The translations under genes were made by a program, and so were the position numbers. Under the pieces are notes generated by a model. That model had not been told where the DNA came from, ran no database searches, and saw only the letters and a list, made by a program, of their open reading frames with translations. 64,000 nt of DNA from Siphonodentalium dalli (lineage: Eukaryota; Mollusca; Scaphopoda; Gadilida; Siphonodentaliidae), in NCBI GenBank assembly GCA_032622095.1, contig CP136063.1, positions 62,323,897 through 62,387,896 of the forward strand, given 5' to 3'. Within the stretch, counting starts at the first letter, position 1; every line of letters starts with the position of its first letter. Positions 58,922 to 64,000 of this stretch are shown piece by piece.

Positions 58922-59173
58922 ATTTGGGGTTTGCAGACGACGAATCACGATTGTGGCAATATCATTGGTTGATATGGAAGTTGCTTACAACAACATTAAA
59001 ATATCATTGGCTGATCACGTTATCTTTTCAAGTTATGGGGGTCACGTTACGTGTGCCCCTGGAACTTGAGTTGATAACGCGGTTAGCCAATGATATGCCG
59101 ATATTGTGGTAAGCAAAATCCATATAACCAATGAAATTGCCAGATCGTTATTCGTCTTCATTCGGCCCCAAAT
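58922..59173. repeat. 252-base imperfect palindrome upstream of the transposase promoter
   Basis: The left arm (atttggggtttgcagacgac at 58922; atatcattggttgatatgg) and the right arm end (tcattcggccccaaat, 59158-59173) are reverse complements around a centre near 59047 (gggggtcacgttacgtgtgc). It could be a small foldback insertion or a structural element of the transposon. Confidence 0.8.
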
Positions 59174-59311
59174 TAATGGATGTTCACCGATTCAACAATT
59201 TCGTCCTCTCATATTAAAAAAAAAATGACATGCTTTAATGTCGATAAATTTGTGAAATTCAAGCTTTGAATATCACGCAAGAAGAAAGATGTATGAGGTG
59301 AGTGTTGTGTT

Positions 59312-59338
59312 GGGGGGGGGGGGGGGGGGGGGGGGGGG
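59312..59338 (+). repeat. Run of 27 G
   Basis: G homopolymer between the palindrome and the right TIR of the 8-kb element. It could fold as a G-quadruplex. The length is uncertain. Confidence 0.75.
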
Positions 59339-59923
59339 TCAGCTATAGGCCTACAAATTATTCACATTAAAACATTCACGCATGTTGGAACGTAATACTT
59401 AAACGCTCATAACTTAGTCTCTTTTTTGTTGTAATAAGCATTATTATTTCAAATAATATGCAATTTACTTCAAATAATGATTTATGTCACTTTAACAAAA
59501 ATTTCGGTTTGTCCGGAAACTATATTTCCCCATATTCCGTGTTTCATAACAAACCTGTCTCCCGTAGATCAGTACATTTTCGTACCGTTATACTGCGTTC
59601 TAAATAGTGCATTGCAGTGCACCACACATTTTAACCAATCAAATCGTTTCTTTCGTATATACCCCAAGTGACACATCGAATGCACCACAAGAGTTGATGG
59701 AAACGATATTATTTGATCAAGTAAAGACTCATTTTTCATAGTTTTATCGACACGGTTCACCATTTTTATTAGGTACGACATCTGAAATGAGCATTAAAGT
59801 GTTGAATAATGCTCCAACATTTTCAGGTTTGCATTTTAATTTGCTAAAATACTCGTAGATATTTTTGAGTAGCCATTTATCGAGGTACAACATGCCTTCT
59901 AGCGACTATCCAATATCACTGAT

Positions 59924-59995
59924 ATTTGGGGAGACCGAACGGTCTTCCTAGATCGTTCGGTCTCCGGAGATCGATTGGTACCTGTGCCCGACCTG
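59924..59995 (-). repeat. Right terminal inverted repeat (72 bases)
   Basis: Exact reverse complement of 52005-52076, ending CCTGTGCCCGACCTG, followed by the target duplication ATTAC. Confidence 0.95.
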
Positions 59996-60002
59996 ATTAC
60001 TG

Positions 60003-60430
60003 TATACAAAAGGGAGTATCTTTCTGAATATTTTGTCAACTCAAATTGAATACCCTGATTTTATTATCTATATCGACTTAGTGATGGAACAGTTTCATTT
60101 TATTAACTAGAAAATGGAACCTGTCTAAATATTGACATGTCAACTGACAATTAGAAACAGATGGCCATTTTAACAATGACTAAATATGTACAGAGTTGAC
60201 ATTTGATAAAAATATATTGCCTCACAGTGCTATCTATACCATTGTATAATTACTGGTATAATCTCCAAATTTCGTACTACGTTATTTCAGTCGACTCAAA
60301 AGTTTCTTTCATGAAGTTTCATTGCGATGTTATATGCTTGCTGTTCTAAACATCGCACAAAATATTTGCGAGTTATCATGTATACAAGAATGAGCTCAAT
60401 CTGGTTTTTATTGGTGCAGTTAATTAATGA
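60003..60430. other. Right flank, paralogous to 46731-47160
   Basis: Matches the 46.7-kb locus across tacaaaa...gtatctttc, tgacatgtcaactgacaatt, and gtttctttcatgaagtttca. No gene is seen. It confirms the original continuity of the DNA before the nested insertions. Confidence 0.75.
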
Positions 60431-60698
60431 GCTGATCACACCTATTTTTTGCGCGAATTCTTTGTATTGTTATTCAGTAAGTTGACTCCCAACTTAGCAA
60501 GGTCCTCCGATTTGGAAGCCTATTGGGGCTAGTCGAAAAAATTCCCCCCCCCAAGCCTTCCCATCCAATTAATGAGATAATCTGTTGGTGGCTATAGTTA
60601 GTTTTGAATTGAAAACAATGGTATTTTCATACTTTTTGAAGTTAGTAAATTTTGTATAAATAGAATTGGCACAATAAACAGAGTACTGCATAATTTAC

Positions 60699-61096
60699 TT
60701 AACCCTTTACCCAACAAACCGGCCAAAACCGGCCAAATAAAGCTTCAACAGCCTAAAATATCTTCGGTCTGTCTCAATAGAACCATACAAATATGGATAT
60801 CATTGGAACCGGCTCCTTGACCACATTGTGATAGTTACAGTTAGCCCTGTGCCAATACATTCTCTTATATATGCGAGTCGACCATAGGTCGCCTCGCATA
60901 TATAAGAGAATGCATTGGCCTAAAAAAATCTTGTTTTAACACTTTTTACCATTTTTTCTTACATTCTTTAACAATTTTATAATTTGTAATGTGTTAAGCC
61001 AATGCATTCTCTTATATATGCGAGGCGACCTATGGTCGACTCGCATATATAAGAGAATGCATTGGCACAGGGCCGTTCTGTTGGGTAAAGGGTTAA
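60699..61096. mobile_element. piggyBac-type MITE, copy C
   Basis: TTAA at 60699-60702 and 61093-61096 with ends CCCTTTACCCAACA and TGTTGGGTAAAGGG; 398 bases, same orientation as copy A, with two palindromic modules. Confidence 0.9.
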
Positions 61097-61140
61097 CTGT
61101 TACTTCAGTTGCTTTTTTATTATGTTTATGTGTGTATTTA

Positions 61141-61468
61141 TTTTGTTTGAGTTTGTCAAATCACTTAACATGTGTATTGTTTTAACATGTGTAGCCTATT
61201 ATTTGTCATGTTTGTATTTGGTCTGTATGCATTCCTTGTTTCTGTGGACCTTGCTTCGTTGGGTCCACTTTACGGCCAAATAAATCATTAACTTATTAGT
61301 AGTATTTTGTTTGAGTTTGTCAAATCACTTAACATGTGTATTGTTTTAACATGTGTAGCCTATTATTTGTCATGTTTGTATTTGGTCTGTATGCATTCCT
61401 TGTTTCTGTGGACCTTGCTTCGTTGGGTCCACTTTACGGCCAAATAAATCATTAACTTATTAGTAGTA
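61141..61468 (+). repeat. Exact tandem duplication of 164 bases
   Basis: 61141-61304 and 61305-61468 appear identical by eye (both run from ttttgtttgagtttgtcaaa to cttattagtagta). It has no coding. Confidence 0.9.
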
Positions 61469-61548
61469 TTTTAATTCTCATGGATACACCACACAATCTT
61501 ATCCAAGCCATGCAGGGAATTATCCTGACTGGTTATCTGACCTATGCA

Positions 61549-61690
61549 ATTTCATCATGGTATCCAGTGGTTTTATTGTTATTTCATCATGGTATCCATT
61601 GGTTTTATTGTGATTTCATCATTGTATCAGTGGTTTTATTGCGATTTCATTATTTCTACTGGTTTTATTGTGATTTCATCATGGTACAGC
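61549..61690 (+). repeat. Short tandem repeat of about 33 bases
   Basis: Four diverged copies of a unit based on atttcatcatggtatccagt followed by ggttttattgtg. Confidence 0.85.
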
Positions 61691-61749
61691 TGCATGGTAT
61701 CTAGCTTTTTCAGTGATTTATGATAACATGTAGTTGTATTTTTTTAAAG

Positions 61750-62175
61750 AAAGTCAGAGCGAAGGGTGCAAACACTATAAATCTATATAGTCATCTAAAT
61801 CTTCACCATCCAACTGAGTATGCAAAGCTTCACAAGGAAACCCCCCCCCCAACTTACGATTTGCTATTAGTGCCCAAATGGGGGAAGACACAAAATCGCA
61901 ACAAAGTATCTCAGATCTTTCAGATGTACGAGCGAAATGGCAAAAACTGGAACAAATTAACAAATGGTGTGTCATTTTGTTTATCAAAAGACATGCTCCG
62001 GATATATACAGCTCACAAAGATGGATTCATAGGAATGCTAGCTGAATTTTATCCACGTTATGAAATGCCCCGTATGCAAGATTATTTGAACTTAATTTAT
62101 CATCAGTTCTTACTATTCACTAATTTTGTCAGTAAAGGTGCTTTTAACACATCTTACAGTTTATATTATGTCTGA
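61750..62175 (+). pseudogene. BED-finger hAT transposase exon
   Basis: After a ttttttaaag acceptor-like end, the frame reads KVRAKGANTINLYSHLNLHH then PTEYAKL, the second half of a BED zinc finger (the N-x-x-x-H-L-x-x-H-H signature). It continues with LSKDMLRIYTAHKDGFIGML and AEFYPRYEMP, the classic block that follows BED in ZBED/hAT transposases. The first BED cysteines would be in an upstream exon not seen. After 62100 the similarity fades and the frame closes at TGA. It is a truncated hAT copy, different from the fragment at 1877. Confidence 0.7.
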
Positions 62176-62681
62176 CCAAATTATGAGTTGAAAGTTGTTT
62201 CGGCATCGGAAAACTATCAGATGCTGCAATCATGTGAAATACATATTTACTCAACCTCGCATGACCCACAAATCATAAATAAAACATAGGGATGTATTGT
62301 GAAAAAATGCTTCAAACAGCTAGCCAAAAATGAGAATCTCCTACAAAAACAATTTAAACAAAAGGTCGCTGACAAAAAATGTCGTCCTCCTCTTGGAGCT
62401 TCCTGAAATTTTTTGAAAGCCCTGTGCTAATGTCTTCTCTTATATATGCCTTGACCTTGTATGCTAGTGCATTCTCTTATTAGTATATATGCTAGTTTCT
62501 CTATGGGAGACTCGTATAGAGAAGAGAATGCACTGGCACAGGATCTTTAATGATGCACTAGCGCAGCTCCTATCATGAAAGGGCTAAAATGGGCTGGTTC
62601 GATCTTTGTAGATATAGACCATGCAAAGTTAAAGATGTTAGCACATAAGAGTCAAATTGACCAAATCATAATTACAATAAC

Positions 62682-63010
62682 AAGTGATGAGCCGATGATC
62701 GGAAACGACAATCGGAATCGGCCGATTGTGGCCCATCAGATGACAATCGGTACTCGGGTTTCAACATTGGCATTTCCGATTGTCTAAATAATAATCAGGT
62801 GTTTGTTTTTCTTCAATAAACTGTGTTAAATATAACGATGTTTTGTTGAATAAATGACCAGTAAACATGGGGAAAGTGTAACCAAACACAAATTTGATAA
62901 TATACAGCCAGGTCCTGCCTAACACAGGTATAACCCCCCAAAAGTACATGTCACCTTGACACATAATTACGCAGTTGACTGCATTCACCACGCATCGGTT
63001 ATTATATATC
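62682..63010. mobile_element. Left portion of the hAT-type element seen at 21417
   Basis: It starts AAGTGATGAGCCGATGATCG and follows 21417 onward (gtttttcttcaataaactgt, gttttgttgaataaatgacc). The right end is not recognised before copy D of the MITE. Confidence 0.65.
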
Positions 63011-63093
63011 GAATGAATTGAAATAATTATGTATAGTCCGACGAGACCCATTATATAGTGTAGTGTGTTTACAACATCCCCAATGTTCACCAA

Positions 63094-63376
63094 TTAACCC
63101 TTTACCCAACAGAAGGGCCCTGTGCCAATGCATTCTCTTATATATGCGAGAATGCATTGGCTTAACACATTAAAAATTATAAAATTGTTAAAGAATGTAA
63201 GAAACATTGGTAAAAAAAGATTTTTTTTAGGCCAATGCATTCTCTTATATATGCGAGGCGACCTATATATATATACGTATATATAAGAGAATGCATTGGC
63301 ACAGGGCATAACTGTAACCATCATAATGTGGTCAATGAGCCGGTTCCAATGATATCCATATTTGTATGGTTCTATT
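63094..63376. mobile_element. piggyBac-type MITE, copy D, lacking its right end
   Basis: It starts TTAACCCTTTACCCAACAGA and matches copy B up to tatggttctattgagac (63380), where a 55-base duplicate of its own left flank (63043-63097) takes over at 63377-63431. The right TIR is gone. Confidence 0.85.
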
Positions 63377-63431
63377 GAGACCCATTATATAGTGTAGTGT
63401 GTTTACAACATAACCAATGTTCACCAATTAA

Positions 63432-64000
63432 CAACTACTATTCAACATAGTGACCGCTAATCACCAGTATCACCTAATCACCAGTATTCACACTGATAAT
63501 CAGGTCAGCCAGTGACCTCAATGACCTCTTATCTGTAAGCCGACCTAAAAACAAAACCTGCAGACAGTAAACAAGTGTTGCGTCATGCCCTCGAATGTTA
63601 TGCATGGTTTCCATGGTAATGTCTCCACAGTTGAGTTCAGGATAATGTGGTACAACACCAAAATCCCTTCCTCAGATGGAGGTCTCATGTTGAATTCTTG
63701 TATTTTATTAATTGGATAGGGATACATACACTGGTAACAATTATTAATAGTTTTTATTTGTAATTAAACATTTCGTTCCTGTTTTGATGTGAACGGTCAT
63801 GCAATCTTCTGAGTTGTCATCACGGCAACTGCCAACTCACCTGTGTCTGTGATTGTAGCCAGAATTCAGACCCCCCCCTATCGACTTACAGTTGTATAAG
63901 GTGCATGCACATTTTGAGGGGAAATGCTGGGTCAACAAGTAGCGACCTATAGACAGACATCTACGATAAATTGAGCATAATATAACATGTGTTCTGGTTG
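63432..64000. other. No gene seen
   Basis: Contains a short repeat (aatcaccagtatcacctaat then caccagtattcac) and a C-run near 63871. No coding signal is convincing. Confidence 0.4.

Larger units (their letters stand above)
52005..59995. mobile_element. 8-kb DNA transposon with interleaved MADS-box and transposase genes
   Basis: A 7,991-base element bounded by identical 72-base TIRs (52005-52076, 59924-59995) beginning CAGGTCGGGCACAGGTACC, with a 5-base duplication ATTAC at 52000-52004 and 59996-60000. It encodes a plus-strand MADS-box gene and a minus-strand transposase-like gene; the exons of the two alternate along the DNA. Each gene has its own TATAAAAG box near its end of the element. 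Other internal features are a 252-base palindrome (58922-59173), a poly-G run, and a small repeat insertion in MADS intron 1. The identical TIRs and few lesions point to recent transposition. The superfamily is not clear to me: a 5-base duplication occurs in Transib, but this transposase does not read as Transib. Confidence 0.9.

Overview
The window reads as nuclear DNA of an invertebrate, most probably a mollusc. It is AT-rich and has GT-AG introns, single exons with clear splice signals, and minisatellites. tRNA-headed SINEs, Helitrons, hAT, piggyBac-type and LINE remnants are packed in, and several interspersed repeats have a form I associate with bivalve and gastropod genomes. No prokaryotic operon, rRNA, true tRNA or CRISPR array is visible. 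Few genes look intact; most coding signals are broken transposon genes or exons copied within repeats. Family assignments come from reading motifs, not from searches.

Layout. 0-18 kb: a hAT fragment, a helix-hairpin-helix/YqaJ-nuclease pseudogene, split SET-domain exons, a RING exon, an SGNH-like pseudogene, an unidentified three-exon chain, a PHD-finger exon and a LINE ORF1, separated by inverted repeats, a Helitron and a piggyBac-type MITE. 18-51.7 kb: a large amplified territory built from pieces of one multi-exon gene. The pieces are a helical exon, a coiled-coil exon, a downstream exon series and a Ulp1-protease-like exon. They are tandemly arrayed, segmentally duplicated, and interrupted by SINEs, a Helitron, a 2.4-kb long-TIR element and a 0.5-kb element. 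One exon-derived unit has expanded into a 74-bp minisatellite of about 20 copies.

52.0-60.0 kb: the main discovery. A 7,991-bp DNA transposon has identical 72-bp terminal inverted repeats and a 5-bp target duplication (ATTAC). It carries two genes on opposite strands whose exons interdigitate. The plus gene encodes an SRF-type MADS-box protein, with a possible AT-hook tail. The minus gene encodes a transposase-like protein of about 817 residues. The last three transposase exons lie inside MADS intron 2, and the last two MADS exons lie inside transposase intron 1. All exon phases fit. The element sits inside a 129-bp MITE, and a paralogous locus near 46.73 kb shows the empty site. Only three lesions are visible, so the insertion is young.

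60-64 kb: more MITE copies, a 164-bp tandem duplication, a BED-finger hAT fragment and a hAT-type end. One MITE copy ends in a duplication of its own flank.
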